The notes: generated by a model not told the origin, from the sequence alone. Positions 17,905 through 28,181 are shown, counted from the first letter of the stretch. The stretch is 64,000 bases of DNA from Pseudomonas syringae CC1557 (GCF_000452705.1 NZ_CP007014.1:2356001-2420000), one strand, 5' to 3'. Numbers and translations are program-made.

Positions 17905-17953
17905 GACCGCCATTGCTGCGGTCGCCTGTCGCTGTGCCCGTTTCGCGGTCGCC
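17905..17953 (+). promoter_or_regulatory. Alternative hairpins in the SulP leader
   Basis: GACCGC (17905-17910) can pair with GCGGTC at 17918-17923 (7-nt loop) or with the second copy at 17945-17950. Both copies are part of a repeated GCGGTCGCC (17918-17926 and 17945-17953). The arrangement allows two exclusive structures downstream of the leader ORF. Confidence 0.4.
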
Positions 17954-18045
17954 GCCACCTCCACCTAATTCAATCGAAAACTGATGCTGTTGCTCGTCCG
18001 GCACTCGTTGCTGTGCGTCCTGCCGTGTCTGCCATAGGTATTGCT

Positions 18046-19533
18046 ATGCTCGAAAAAATCAAAACTGCGTGGTTTTCCAACGTCCGTGCCGATGTTCTTG
18101 CCGGGCTGGTTGTTGCATTGGCCTTGATTCCAGAGGCCATCGCGTTCTCGATCATCACCGGCGTGGACCCGAAAGTCGGGCTGTATGCGTCGTTCTGTAT
18201 CTGCACGATCATCGCGTTCGTGGGCGGACGTCCGGCCATGATTTCTGCTGCTACCGGTGCGATGGCACTGCTGATGGTGAACCTGGTGAAAGAGCACGGT
18301 CTGCACTATTTGCTGGCAGCGACGTTGCTCTGCGGGGTATTGCAGATCATCGCCGGGTATCTGCGACTGGGGGCATTGATGCGCTTTGTTTCGAGGTCAG
18401 TCGTCACCGGTTTTGTGAACGCACTGGCGATCCTGATCTTCATGGCTCAACTGCCGGAGCTTACTCACGTGACCTGGCCGGTGTACGCAATGACCGCAGC
18501 CGGTCTGGCGATCATCTATCTGTTCCCCCGAGTGCCTGTACTGGGAAAACTGTTGCCTTCGCCGCTGGTGTGCATTCTGGTACTCACGGCGATTTCCATC
18601 TACATGGGCCTCAATGTGCGAACCGTGGGCGACATGGGCGCGATGCCCGACAGTCTGCCGACCTTCATGTGGCCGGAGGTGCCGCCGAGTCTCGACACGT
18701 TGCTGATCATCCTTCCGTATTCCGCCGCACTGGCGGTCGTGGGGCTGCTCGAATCAATGATGACGGCTACCATCGTCGACGACCTGACCGACACTGGCAG
18801 TGACCGGAATCGCGAGTGCAAAGGGCAGGGCATCGCCAACATCGCCAGCGGTTTTATCGGTGGCATGGCAGGCTGCGCCATGATCGGGCAGTCGATGATC
18901 AACGTGAAATCAGGCGGAAAAACGCGCCTCTCTACCCTCAGTGCGGGTGTCTTGTTGCTGATCATGATGCTGTTTCTCGGCGACTGGCTGGCGCGCATTC
19001 CGATGGCAGCGTTGGTGGCGGTGATGATCATGGTGTCGATCAGCACCTTCAGTTGGGGATCGATCCGTAACCTCAAAGACTATCCACTTTCGACCAACAT
19101 CGTGATGGTGGTCACCGTGGTGGTGGTCGTGGCCACTCACAACCTGGCGTATGGCGTACTGATCGGGTCTCTGCTGGCCGCAATGTTCTTTGCCAGCAAA
19201 ATCGCCTGTTACCTTGACGTCACCTCGCAGCGCGATCCCTTTCACAGTCACCGCACTTACTACGTGACCGGCCAGGTGTTCTTCGCCTCTGCTGACCGCT
19301 TCATGGCGTCATTTGATTTGCGGGAAAACCTCGAAACGCTGGCCATCGATCTGCGCGAGGCGCATTTCTGGGACATCACCGCGGTGGCAGCGCTGGACAA
19401 GGTAGTGATGAAACTGCGAAGGGCAGGTGTCAGCGTGGACGTCGTAGGCATGAATCGCGCCACGGCGACATTGGTGGACCGGTTTGGCGTACACGACAAG
19501 CCGGACAGCATTGATTCATTGATGGGGCATTGA
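18046..19533 (+). CDS. SulP-family anion transporter with STAS domain
   Basis: A 495-residue inner-membrane transporter. The first about 395 residues hold 10-14 spans, with the SulP segments [19 protein letters not shown] and [14 protein letters not shown]-terminal STAS domain at about 410-490 contains [22 protein letters not shown]. SulP proteins carry sulfate, bicarbonate or other anions; substrate is open. ATG at 18046 is used; the frame opens with a GTG at 18013 but the mature family start fits the ATG. The 3' end is convergent with a histidine-kinase gene 8 bp away. Confidence 0.9.
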   Translation: MLEKIKTAWFSNVRADVLAGLVVALALIPEAIAFSIITGVDPKVGLYASFCICTIIAFVGGRPAMISAATGAMALLMVNLVKEHGLHYLLAATLLCGVLQIIAGYLRLGALMRFVSRSVVTGFVNALAILIFMAQLPELTHVTWPVYAMTAAGLAIIYLFPRVPVLGKLLPSPLVCILVLTAISIYMGLNVRTVGDMGAMPDSLPTFMWPEVPPSLDTLLIILPYSAALAVVGLLESMMTATIVDDLTDTGSDRNRECKGQGIANIASGFIGGMAGCAMIGQSMINVKSGGKTRLSTLSAGVLLLIMMLFLGDWLARIPMAALVAVMIMVSISTFSWGSIRNLKDYPLSTNIVMVVTVVVVVATHNLAYGVLIGSLLAAMFFASKIACYLDVTSQRDPFHSHRTYYVTGQVFFASADRFMASFDLRENLETLAIDLREAHFWDITAVAALDKVVMKLRRAGVSVDVVGMNRATATLVDRFGVHDKPDSIDSLMGH

Positions 19534-19538
19534 TCGCC

Positions 19539-19565
19539 CATCAGGCCGGAATTTCCAGCCTGATG
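19539..19565. terminator. Hairpin between convergent genes
   Basis: CATCAGGC, 11-nt loop, GCCTGATG. It spans the stop codon of the kinase gene and the end of the SulP gene, a place for a shared terminator; no T-run is present. Confidence 0.4.
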
Positions 19566-20716
19566 ACCGATCCACCGCCAGGCCTGTTGCGCACCTCGAT
19601 CAGGGCGCCATGTTCGACACAGATGGCACGGGCGATGGACAGGCCAAGACCGCTGCCGCCGGAATAGCGCGCCCGCGATCGTTCGGCGCGCCAGAAGCGG
19701 TCGAACACCTGTTCAAGGTTATCCGGGCCGAAGCCGGGGCCACGGTCCGAGAACGTCAGCTCGATATTTCGTGCGGTGGTTCTGGCGACAATCAGCAGTT
19801 CGCCACCCAGCGCCGAATAGCGCAACGCGTTGTCCACGAGGATGTTGACCACCTGGCCGATACGGTCGCGATCCGCCATGATGCTCAGGCGTTGCGGGAT
19901 ATCGAGCTTCACCTTGATGTTTGCCTCATCGAGTTGGTCGGCAAACCAGCTCAGGCGTTCGGCCACGAGTTTCTGCAAAGGGAATTCAGACTTGTCCAGC
20001 GTCAGCTGGCCGGCGCTGGCGAGTGACAGCAGGTGCAGGTCGCTGACCAGTTTGTTCAACTGGTTGAGTTGTCGATGGACCATTTCCAGTTGCGCGAGAT
20101 CGCGCGGAAAGACTTCATCGATCATGCCCTGTACGCGGCCCATGGCGGCGTTCAACGGTGTCCTCAACTCATGAGCGATCATCGCGCTGGACTCACTGAC
20201 TTCCAGCTCGTAACGACCCAGTTGAATGGTCATGGTGTTGAAGTCGCTGACCAGCGCCTGCAGCTCGTCAGGCCCGTCGGAGTCCGTCGGCAGGCGGGTC
20301 TTGAAGTCGCCTTGGGCAACCTGGCGTGCGCCTCTGGCAATCGAGGAAAACTGACTGGAAAGTGGACGTGAGAACAGGAAGCCGAAAAAGATGACGATGG
20401 GAATGGCCGTCATCACCAACCCCGCCAAAACCCACCACTCCTTGTTGGCAATACCGGGCAGCAGATTTTCGATTGGGTAGTACTGGACGAACAGTTCGCG
20501 AAGCCTGGCGATGTTCATTTCAGGATCGGCTTGCAGCTGCTCAAACTCACTGCGCACCTCGACTGGCATTGCCTGCAGGGTCATCCAGTCAGACACCGTA
20601 ACGTGCAGCCACATGCAAAACGCGATAACGATGACGGCACCCACCGCCAGCATGCTCATGCGCATGCCGACCCAATGCCACAACGGTTGCTGCCTGTGTC
20701 GGAAAAGGTATCGCAT
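19541..20716 (-). CDS. HAMP-domain sensor histidine kinase
   Basis: A 391-residue membrane kinase: spans at about 20-40 and 93-115 with a short periplasmic loop (about 41-92), HAMP at 117-170, H-box MIAHELRTPLN with H182, and a HATPase domain with VNILVDNALRYS, FSDRGPGFG and GSGLGLSIA. The acidic and hydrophobic periplasmic loop of about 50 residues is the sensor. Pairs with the response regulator 39 bp upstream. The divergent RND operon is the likely target. Confidence 0.9.
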   Translation of the reverse strand: MRYLFRHRQQPLWHWVGMRMSMLAVGAVIVIAFCMWLHVTVSDWMTLQAMPVEVRSEFEQLQADPEMNIARLRELFVQYYPIENLLPGIANKEWWVLAGLVMTAIPIVIFFGFLFSRPLSSQFSSIARGARQVAQGDFKTRLPTDSDGPDELQALVSDFNTMTIQLGRYELEVSESSAMIAHELRTPLNAAMGRVQGMIDEVFPRDLAQLEMVHRQLNQLNKLVSDLHLLSLASAGQLTLDKSEFPLQKLVAERLSWFADQLDEANIKVKLDIPQRLSIMADRDRIGQVVNILVDNALRYSALGGELLIVARTTARNIELTFSDRGPGFGPDNLEQVFDRFWRAERSRARYSGGSGLGLSIARAICVEHGALIEVRNRPGGGSVIRLEIPA

Positions 20717-20755
20717 GATAGTTACCTGGATCTGCCGGCTGTCTGGATCTGGCAG

Positions 20756-21445
20756 CTACCGGAATCGATAGCCGACCGAGCGCACTGTCACGAGCACGTT
20801 ATGCACGCCGTGGAGTTCGAGTTTGCGACGCAGATTATGCACATGTGCGTCGACCACTCTGGCCAGCGCTTCGCTGTCGGGCAGACATATCTCGAGCAGC
20901 TCTTCCCGGGTGAAGGCCTTGGAAGGCGTTTTCAGCAACGTGGAAAGAATCTTGAACTCGGTCGGGGTCAGGTCCAGCAGCGTATGCATGGCGTCGTTGT
21001 TTTCGATGGTGGCGGTGACCGCGTCCAGGTCCACCAGCAATGTCTGGTAACGCAAGTGCCGCTCGTTGCTGCTGTTTTGTTGGGAGCGTCGCAGCACGGC
21101 ATGTACGCGGGCGACCACTTCCTTCGGGTTATAGGGCTTGACCACATAATCATCCGCACCATAGCGCAGTGCGCCGAGTTTTTCCGGCTCGTCGCCCATG
21201 GCCGTCACCATGATCACCGGTGTATCGCTGCAACGCCTGACCGCCGACAGCACGTCGGTTCCGCTGACCAGAGGCAGCATCACGTCCAGCAAAATCAGGT
21301 CGGGTTTCCACTGGCGATGCATGTCGATGCCGCGCTGACCGTTTTCGGCCAAACCTACGGTAAAACCGTCACGACGCAGGTAGGCGTCGAGAATGCTGGC
21401 ACTGTCGGCATCGTCTTCGACGATAAGAATGCGTTTTCCTGACAC
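20756..21445 (-). CDS. OmpR-type response regulator controlling the divergent efflux operon (inferred)
   Basis: A 229-residue regulator with phospho-acceptor D54 (LILLDVMLP), switch Lys in YVVKPYNP, and a winged-helix domain with FTREELLEICLP and VDAHVHNLRRKLE, ending RSVGYRFR. It has the wording of BaeR-like and other efflux-controlling regulators. First gene of a two-gene operon with the kinase; 98 bp separates its start from that of the divergent outer-membrane factor gene. Confidence 0.9.
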   Translation of the reverse strand: MSGKRILIVEDDADSASILDAYLRRDGFTVGLAENGQRGIDMHRQWKPDLILLDVMLPLVSGTDVLSAVRRCSDTPVIMVTAMGDEPEKLGALRYGADDYVVKPYNPKEVVARVHAVLRRSQQNSSNERHLRYQTLLVDLDAVTATIENNDAMHTLLDLTPTEFKILSTLLKTPSKAFTREELLEICLPDSEALARVVDAHVHNLRRKLELHGVHNVLVTVRSVGYRFR

Positions 21446-21543
21446 AAGCGTGCCTCTTGATCAAATCTTGATAATTCACGAACGGTTTATTGAAAGTCGG
21501 CGTTCAGGATGGTGTCCAGAGCCCACTGTCGCGGACAGATCCT

Positions 21544-23016
21544 ATGCTGATGAGTACACCGCTGTCCAAGCGTATCCGCAACCTCAGGTACCGTTATCTG
21601 GCAGCATTGCTGAGCCTGAGTTTTTCCGGTTGCTCGCTGATTCCGGACTACCAGCGACCGGCGCTGCCGGTTCCGGCAGATCAGTTCTCCGGCGTGGTGC
21701 CTGCTGCTGATGTGTCGCCTGCAATCGTGCTGAGCGCTGACGAAGCAGCGCTGGTTTCCGAGTTGTCTGCGAACGGGCAACTGCGTGCTCTGCTGCAAGC
21801 TGCCCTGGCGTTCAATCGCGACTTTCGTGTGGCGACACTGCGGGTGGAAGAGGCGAGGGCCATGCGTGGCATCAGTCGCGCCGACCGTTTCCCGACCCTC
21901 GCCGCAGGCGTCGAGCGTGATCGACAGCATTTCGATGATGCCGCTGCCGATGAGCGATATGGCCAGGACATCTCTATTGCTTCGCTGGGCATTTCTGACT
22001 TCGAACTGGATTTTTTTGGCCGGGTACGCAGCCTGTCCGAGGCGGCGCAACACGATTACCTGGCCAGTACTTACGGTCAGCAGGCGGCGCGCAGTGCGTT
22101 GGTTGCTGAAGTGGCGCAAGCCTGGCTGACGGAACGTCTGGCCGCTGCGCTGCTACAGGATGCGCAGGCCGTTCGCGATGCTCGGCTTATGCTGGTGAAA
22201 GCGGCCGAAGAGCAGCAGCGTCAAGGCGCCATCTCGCTGGACGATCTGCTCGTGCAGCGTCTGCAGGCGTTGAACGCGCAACAGCAGGTACAGGATGCGC
22301 TTGGCGATCATGCCAGTGCATCGCAGGCATTGTTGTTGCTGACTGGCTACTCGACAGCGCTGCCAGTCGCGAAGCCTGACATGCCGGTGCTGAGCAACGC
22401 GCTGCTTGATACGCCTGCCTGGCTGGCGAACCTGCCATCACAACGGCTGCTGGAGCGCTTTGATATCCGTCAGCGCGAAGAGGCGCTCAAAGCCGGCAAT
22501 GCCAACATTGGTGCCGCGCGCGCAGCGTTCTTTCCATCCATAAAACTCAGCACTGGCATTGGCATCCAGAGCGACAGCCTGCGCACGCTGTTCAGTGGCG
22601 GCAGCGGCGCCTGGTTGTTCAGCCCGCAGCTGAGCCTGCCGCTGTTCGACGGCGGGCGTAATCAGGCGAATCTGGATCTCGCCCAGGTACGCCAGCAGAT
22701 CGCTGTTGCTGAATATGAGAAGGCGATACAGAACGCTTTCCGGGAAATGTCCGGAGTCCTGAGCCGACGTCAGCAGGCGCTGGATCATGCGCGCAATGAG
22801 GTCGAGCGTGTCGCGCTGGTGCAGGAAAAAGTGCGGCGTCTGTCCTTCGAGCTGAACGCAGGTGCTGCCGACCGTACAGCCTTGTTGACCTCCAGCATCC
22901 GTATCGCCGAAGCCGACGCAGCCTGTCGCAAGTCCCTCGATGATCTACAGCAAAACCGTATCGATCTGTTCCGCGTACTGCGCGGCGCAGAACCCGCAAG
23001 CCCCTCGAAATCCTGA
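21544..23016 (+). CDS. Outer-membrane efflux factor (OprM/NodT-type lipoprotein)
   Basis: A 490-residue RND outer-membrane channel. The lipoprotein signal ends LSFSGC with the lipidated Cys at residue 30. Two outer-membrane efflux domains follow, with SVLSLFDGGRN-type wording (PQLSLPLFDGGRNQANL) in the second half. ATG at 21544 is chosen to place the lipobox normally; the frame opens at a TTG at 21490. First gene of the operon outer-membrane factor, MipA, adaptor, RND pump, an order with the channel first that is less common than adaptor-pump-channel. Confidence 0.9.
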   Translation: MLMSTPLSKRIRNLRYRYLAALLSLSFSGCSLIPDYQRPALPVPADQFSGVVPAADVSPAIVLSADEAALVSELSANGQLRALLQAALAFNRDFRVATLRVEEARAMRGISRADRFPTLAAGVERDRQHFDDAAADERYGQDISIASLGISDFELDFFGRVRSLSEAAQHDYLASTYGQQAARSALVAEVAQAWLTERLAAALLQDAQAVRDARLMLVKAAEEQQRQGAISLDDLLVQRLQALNAQQQVQDALGDHASASQALLLLTGYSTALPVAKPDMPVLSNALLDTPAWLANLPSQRLLERFDIRQREEALKAGNANIGAARAAFFPSIKLSTGIGIQSDSLRTLFSGGSGAWLFSPQLSLPLFDGGRNQANLDLAQVRQQIAVAEYEKAIQNAFREMSGVLSRRQQALDHARNEVERVALVQEKVRRLSFELNAGAADRTALLTSSIRIAEADAACRKSLDDLQQNRIDLFRVLRGAEPASPSKS

Positions 23017-23035
23017 CCGAAACCGGAGTATCACC

Positions 23036-23875
23036 ATGACTCATGACCTCTCTCATTCTCGCGTACGTCACACTTTGCTCAACGTGCTGATCGCCTCCGC
23101 TGCCATGGCCCTGATCGGTCAGGCTTATGCTCAGGGCAGCGATTCTGCTGACAGTCAGTCGATTCTCGGCGACCAATTCAACGTCAACTTCGGTCTGGGT
23201 ATGGCCGTGTTGCCCCGCTATATGGGTGCGGATGAATACCGCAGTCAGGTGCTGCCGATGCTTACGGTTCAGCGCGGGATCTTTTTTGCTGACACCACTC
23301 GTGGTCTTGGGCTTCAGTGGCAATCGGCTTCCGGGTTCGGCGCCAGTGCGGCGCTCAATTATGACTTTGGCCGTACCGAGAAAAACAGCACCAACCGTCC
23401 TGGCTCCAATGAGCTCAGGGGCATGGGTACCGTCGAGGGCGCGACCGTTGGCGACTTCATGGTCTCTCAGCAGCTCACGCCATGGTTGTCGGCGAGTGCC
23501 GAGGCCGAGTTGCGGGTGGCGGGCGAAAAACGTGGGAACCGCTACCGGTTGGGCTTTGAAGGCATCGCTTACCACAGCCAGAGTGACACGGTGACGCTCG
23601 ATATCGATGCGCATGCCGGCGACGGCCGTTACAACCAGACCTATTTTGGCGTGAGCCCGATCCAGAGCCAGCGCAGCGGCTTTTCCAGGTTCACGGCAGA
23701 CAGCGGCATTTATGCCTATTCGGCGGCACTCGCCTGGCAGCATACCTTTGACGCTCACTGGTCAACTGTCGCCAGTGTTGGCGTCACTCATTACACCGAC
23801 CAGACCCGTGGCAGCCCGCTGGTCGAAACCGATGCCGAAGGCAGCGGCCTGCTTGCCTTGAATTACGCCTTCTGA
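23036..23875 (+). CDS. MipA/OmpV-family outer-membrane protein
   Basis: A 279-residue barrel protein with a signal peptide ending GQAYAQG and the family wording GLGMAVLPRYMGADEYRSQVLP, ending in an aromatic residue (LALNYAF). MipA/OmpV proteins are small outer-membrane barrels of unclear function, sometimes linked with antibiotic or peptide resistance. It sits inside the RND operon, 19 bp after the channel gene and 16 bp before the adaptor gene, so it is probably co-expressed with the pump. GGAG precedes the ATG. Confidence 0.87.
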   Translation: MTHDLSHSRVRHTLLNVLIASAAMALIGQAYAQGSDSADSQSILGDQFNVNFGLGMAVLPRYMGADEYRSQVLPMLTVQRGIFFADTTRGLGLQWQSASGFGASAALNYDFGRTEKNSTNRPGSNELRGMGTVEGATVGDFMVSQQLTPWLSASAEAELRVAGEKRGNRYRLGFEGIAYHSQSDTVTLDIDAHAGDGRYNQTYFGVSPIQSQRSGFSRFTADSGIYAYSAALAWQHTFDAHWSTVASVGVTHYTDQTRGSPLVETDAEGSGLLALNYAF

Positions 23876-23891
23876 AGAGTGGACGCCTGCC

Positions 23892-25025
23892 ATGCGATTT
23901 CATCCTGATACGTTTCCTGCTCCACGCCGATGTGTTGCCCGCGCGTGCAGCATCGTACTGATTGCCTTGCTGGCTGGTGGCTGCAGCGACAAACATCCGG
24001 CCAGCGTCGCGGCTGTACGTGCCGTCAAGGTCGAGGCGGTGCACGCAGGTGAGGGTGCCGTGATGCGTTTTATCGGTACCGTTCGGCAGCAGCAACGCGC
24101 CAGTCTGGCGTTTGAGTCGGCAGGTACCGTTGCCGAGTTGCGGGTCGATGTCGGAGATGCCGTGGAAAAGGGCCAGGTACTTGCCAGCCTTGATCGGCAG
24201 CCTGCGACCTTGCATCTGCAACAGGCGCAGGCCAGTGCGCACCTGGCCGCTGCGCAGGCAGTCGAGCGTGAGCAGAACTATCAGCGCCAGAAAAATCTGC
24301 TTGCGGCAGGCAGTGTTGCGCAAAGCGTTGTCGAGTCGGCCCTGGCATCCCGCGAGCAAGCCCGGAACGAACAGATTCGGGCGCAAGCCGAAGTGGCCTT
24401 GGCGCGTCGTGAGCTGGATCATAGCCAGTTGATTGCGCCGTTTGCCGGGCGGGTGGTGGCGCGCCATGCAGAGCCGCGCAGCGTGTTGCCTGCCGGGCAG
24501 GCGCTGCTGGATATCGAGTCCGGCGCAGAACAGCAGGTTGTGGCGGCTGTTCCGCTGGCGTTTGCCGAGGCGCTCAAGCCCGGCGACCTTGCCAGAGCCT
24601 CAAGCACGGCAGACACCACTGACGGTTTTGATCTGGTGCTTGAAAGCATTTCGCCTCGATCCGATGACGGGTTGGTAAGAACCGGCATCTTTCGTGTATT
24701 GCGTCCTGCCGACAGGCTGCCCGGCGGTATCACGCTACTCGTACAGGTGCGCCCTGACGCTGCAACGCAGGCCCTTTCGGTTCCCGTTCAAGCACTGTGG
24801 ATGGGAACTGACAGTAATACGGCTGAGGTTTTCGTCTACCAATCGGGTGGAACAGTGGCCATCCGCTCTGTTTCCCTGGGGGCGGTCAGCGCGGGTCGAG
24901 CGATCATCCACACCGGGCTGGTCGCGGGGGAGCAGGTGGTGACTGCCGGAGCCGCTTTTCTGCAGGACGGACAGACCGTCAGCCTGTACCAGCCGACCAG
25001 CCGTTTGAGCGGAACTGCGCCATGA
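23892..25025 (+). CDS. RND efflux periplasmic adaptor (membrane fusion lipoprotein)
   Basis: A 377-residue adaptor with lipobox LLAGGC (Cys31), a lipoyl/barrel-sandwich region (GTVAELRVDVGDAVEKGQVL) split by a helical hairpin at about 105-165, and C-terminal beta-barrel and membrane-proximal domains. It links the inner-membrane pump to the outer-membrane factor. Stop overlaps the pump start by 4 bp (ATGA). Confidence 0.9.
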   Translation: MRFHPDTFPAPRRCVARACSIVLIALLAGGCSDKHPASVAAVRAVKVEAVHAGEGAVMRFIGTVRQQQRASLAFESAGTVAELRVDVGDAVEKGQVLASLDRQPATLHLQQAQASAHLAAAQAVEREQNYQRQKNLLAAGSVAQSVVESALASREQARNEQIRAQAEVALARRELDHSQLIAPFAGRVVARHAEPRSVLPAGQALLDIESGAEQQVVAAVPLAFAEALKPGDLARASSTADTTDGFDLVLESISPRSDDGLVRTGIFRVLRPADRLPGGITLLVQVRPDAATQALSVPVQALWMGTDSNTAEVFVYQSGGTVAIRSVSLGAVSAGRAIIHTGLVAGEQVVTAGAAFLQDGQTVSLYQPTSRLSGTAP

Positions 25026-28000
25026 ACCTTACCTATCGTGCAATGGGTGCGAGTCGCCTGACCTTTTTCGTGGCCTGCCTGATTTTGCTGGCGGGGGTCG
25101 CTACCTTTTCGGGTTTTCCGTCTCAGGAAGAACCTTCAGTGACGGTTCGGGATGCGCTGGTCAGCGTCTCGCTGCCGGGACTTTCCGCAGAGCGCACAGA
25201 AGAACTGCTGGCCAGGCCGCTGGAAGAAAAAATTCGCGAGCTGGCCGAGATCAGGAATGTGGTGACCACGGTCAAGCCTGGCCGGGTAACGGTGCAGGTA
25301 ACCGCTTATGACAGCATCAAGGATCTTGGGCTTTTATGGCAGCGACTGAGAGCCAAAGTCGGTGAAACCAGCGGTGTGTTTCCGCCCGGCACCCAAGGGC
25401 CTTTTGTGGATGACGATTTTGGCCGGGTGGCAGTGGCTTCCGTCGCCGTGACCGCACCGGGCTTCAGCATGGGCGAAATGCGCGGGCCGATCAAACGGCT
25501 GCGCGACCAGCTTTATGGGCTTCAAGGAGTTGATCAGGTCGAGCTGTATGGCCTGCAAGATGAGCGAATCTATCTGGATTTCGATCAACAGACCCTGGCT
25601 GCCGCAGGTCTGTCGCCTCAACAGTTAATGCAGCAGTTGCAAGCCCGCAACCTGATCGCGTCGGGAGGTAACCCGGTTATCGGGCAGCAGAGCACCACAC
25701 TCTCGGTGAGTGGCGAAATCCTTTCGCTGGAGCAATTGCGCCAGTTCCCCGTGCAGTTGGCCGGCGGTCAGAGAGTGGCACTGCAAAGCCTGAGCAAAAT
25801 ATCGGCGGTTCCGGTCGGTCCGCCGGAGACCGAAGCTATCTATCAGGGGCAGGATGCTGTGGTGCTGGCGGTTTCAATGCAATCCGGCCTCAATGTTCAG
25901 GCCTTCGGCAGCGCGCTGCGCAAACGCCTCGGCGAGCTGGAACAGCAACTTCCGACTGGCTTTACGTTGCACGTCGTGACGTTTCAGGCTGATGTGGTGC
26001 AACACGAGATGAGCAAGATGTACCACGTCATGGCTGAAACCGTGGTTATCGTGATGTGCGTGGTCATGTTGTTTCTCGGCTGGCGTACCGGGCTGGTGGT
26101 CGGGGTTATCGTGCCATTGACGATCTTGAGTACGCTGCTCGTCATGCGTTCGGTGGGCATCGAGCTGCAAACGGTGTCAATTGCCGCGATCATCCTGGCC
26201 CTGGGGTTGCTGGTGGACAATGGCATTGTCATCGCCGAGGACATCGAGCGGCGTCTGCATGCCGGAGAAGAGCGGCGAACCGCGTGCGAGGAAGCAGGGC
26301 GCACACTGATGATCCCCTTGCTGACGTCCTCACTGGTCATCGTGCTCGCGTTCTCGCCATTCTTTTTGGGGCAGACCAGCACCAATGAATACCTGCGTTC
26401 ACTGGCGATTGTGCTGGCGACCACGCTGATCAGCTCCTGGCTGCTCAGCGTGACGGTGACGCCGCTGCTGTGTTTCTACTTTGCCAAGGCTTCGGCCGTC
26501 GTCGACAAGTCTGCTGCCGATGAGTATGCATCAGGGTTTTATCGTGGCTATCGCAGCGTCATCCAGGCGCTGCTCGATCACTCCCTGCTATTCATCGGCA
26601 GCATGGTTGTTCTGCTGGTGGCTGCGGTCGTGGTATTGACTCACGTGCCCTACGATTTCCTGCCGAAATCAGACCGCATGCAGTTCCAGATTCCTCTGGT
26701 AATGGAGCCTGGCAGCAGCTCGCGCGACACCTCACAGGCCGTGCGCGATATCAGCCAGTGGCTGAGCAACGACCAGGATGTAAAGGACAGCATCGGTTAT
26801 GTTGCCGATGGCGGCCCGCGGATCGTTCTGGGCCTCAATCCGCCTTTGTCTGCCCCGGACATTGCCTATTTCACCGTCAGCGTGCGCGAAGGCGCCAATG
26901 TAGACGCGGTGATTGACCGGACCCGGCGCTTTCTTCTGGCGCAGCACCCGGAAATCGAAGCGCAGCCCAAGCGTTTTTCGATGGGCACCACTGAGGCGGG
27001 GATTGCGATCTATCGGGTCATTGGCCCTGATGAAAAAGTGTTGCGAACGATTGCCCGCCAGATCGAACAGGCCTTGTCGGCGTTGCCTGGCACGCAGGAC
27101 GTAAACGATGACTGGCGCACCCGATTGTTGCGTTATGACGTCCTCGTCGATCAGTACAAGGCTATGTCGGCGGGTGTATCCACTCAGGATATAGCTCAGG
27201 CATTGCAACTGAGAAACAATGGGCTGGCGGTGTCCTCGTTGCAGGATGGCGAAACTGCGGTGGCCATAATGGCCCGAGAACAGGGCACGCCGAACATGCC
27301 CGCGAGCGAACCGGGCAGCACGCTGATCTATCCAGCCTCCGGTGCTGCGCCGCTGATGTTATCCGCTATTGCCACACTCGAGCCCAAGGCCGAAGCCTCG
27401 ACCATTCAACGCCGTAATCTGGAGCGGGCTATTACCGTGGTCGGACACAATCCGTCACTTACCGCAGCATCAATCGTGGAACAACTGGCACCGCAAGTTG
27501 CGGCACTGAAGCTGCCAGCCGGTTATCGCATTGAACTGGGTGGCGAGATAGAAGACTCGGCCGAAGCCAATCAGGCGCTCTTGCAGTACACGCCGCATGC
27601 GCTGATTGCGATGCTGCTGCTGTTCGTCTGGCAATTCAATTCGTTTCGCAAATTGCTGATTGTTATTTCCAGCGTGCCTTTTGTGCTGATTGGCGTGGCG
27701 CTGGCCCTGCTGATTACCGGGTATCCGTTCGGCTTCATGGCCACTTTCGGGCTGCTGTCGCTGGCGGGAATTATCGTCAATAACGCGGTCTTGCTGCTGG
27801 AGCGCATTGAAGCCGAGCGCGGTCAGGGCCTGCCGGTGCGCGAAGCGGTGGTCAATGCGGCGGTCAAACGGTTGAGGCCGATTGTAATGACCAAACTGAC
27901 CTGCATCATCGGCCTTGTGCCACTGATGCTGTTCGCCGGTCCGCTCTGGGAGGGCATGGCCATCACGATCATGGGTGGACTTGCACTGGGCACACTGGTG

Positions 28001-28072
28001 ACCCTGGGCCTGATTCCCATTCTGTACTGGCTGCTGTTCGACAAGCTTGATCGTTTGCGCGGCCGTACCTGA
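25022..28072 (+). CDS. RND-family efflux pump, HAE-type
   Basis: A 1016-residue inner-membrane pump with 12 spans in two halves, each with a large periplasmic domain. In the fourth span LGLLVDNGIVIAEDIERR carries Asp then Asn at the usual Asp-Asp proton relay, a substitution common in several RND branches. The second half has GLLSLAGIIVNNAVLLLERIE. It is a drug/biocide-type pump by overall wording, of the branch with MFP adaptor and no MexB-like pair. Substrates are not predictable. Its operon is divergent from a two-component system. Confidence 0.9.
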   Translation: MNLTYRAMGASRLTFFVACLILLAGVATFSGFPSQEEPSVTVRDALVSVSLPGLSAERTEELLARPLEEKIRELAEIRNVVTTVKPGRVTVQVTAYDSIKDLGLLWQRLRAKVGETSGVFPPGTQGPFVDDDFGRVAVASVAVTAPGFSMGEMRGPIKRLRDQLYGLQGVDQVELYGLQDERIYLDFDQQTLAAAGLSPQQLMQQLQARNLIASGGNPVIGQQSTTLSVSGEILSLEQLRQFPVQLAGGQRVALQSLSKISAVPVGPPETEAIYQGQDAVVLAVSMQSGLNVQAFGSALRKRLGELEQQLPTGFTLHVVTFQADVVQHEMSKMYHVMAETVVIVMCVVMLFLGWRTGLVVGVIVPLTILSTLLVMRSVGIELQTVSIAAIILALGLLVDNGIVIAEDIERRLHAGEERRTACEEAGRTLMIPLLTSSLVIVLAFSPFFLGQTSTNEYLRSLAIVLATTLISSWLLSVTVTPLLCFYFAKASAVVDKSAADEYASGFYRGYRSVIQALLDHSLLFIGSMVVLLVAAVVVLTHVPYDFLPKSDRMQFQIPLVMEPGSSSRDTSQAVRDISQWLSNDQDVKDSIGYVADGGPRIVLGLNPPLSAPDIAYFTVSVREGANVDAVIDRTRRFLLAQHPEIEAQPKRFSMGTTEAGIAIYRVIGPDEKVLRTIARQIEQALSALPGTQDVNDDWRTRLLRYDVLVDQYKAMSAGVSTQDIAQALQLRNNGLAVSSLQDGETAVAIMAREQGTPNMPASEPGSTLIYPASGAAPLMLSAIATLEPKAEASTIQRRNLERAITVVGHNPSLTAASIVEQLAPQVAALKLPAGYRIELGGEIEDSAEANQALLQYTPHALIAMLLLFVWQFNSFRKLLIVISSVPFVLIGVALALLITGYPFGFMATFGLLSLAGIIVNNAVLLLERIEAERGQGLPVREAVVNAAVKRLRPIVMTKLTCIIGLVPLMLFAGPLWEGMAITIMGGLALGTLVTLGLIPILYWLLFDKLDRLRGRT

Positions 28073-28181
28073 ATGATCCAGGTTCCTGGCGTATGTGTCG
28101 GGCCCCCTGCTTATGACGACGAGTAGCGCTTTGAGGTATGTTCCTGAAAACGTCACTCAATAAAACAAGGATGGAACACGT

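Noticed and set aside
17905..17923. Intrinsic terminator in the SulP leader
   Set aside because: The hairpin has no T-run after it, so Rho-independent termination is not supported.
22619..23758. 379-codon minus-strand frame across the efflux channel and MipA genes
   Set aside because: Opposes two well-recognised plus-strand genes and has no domain wording.
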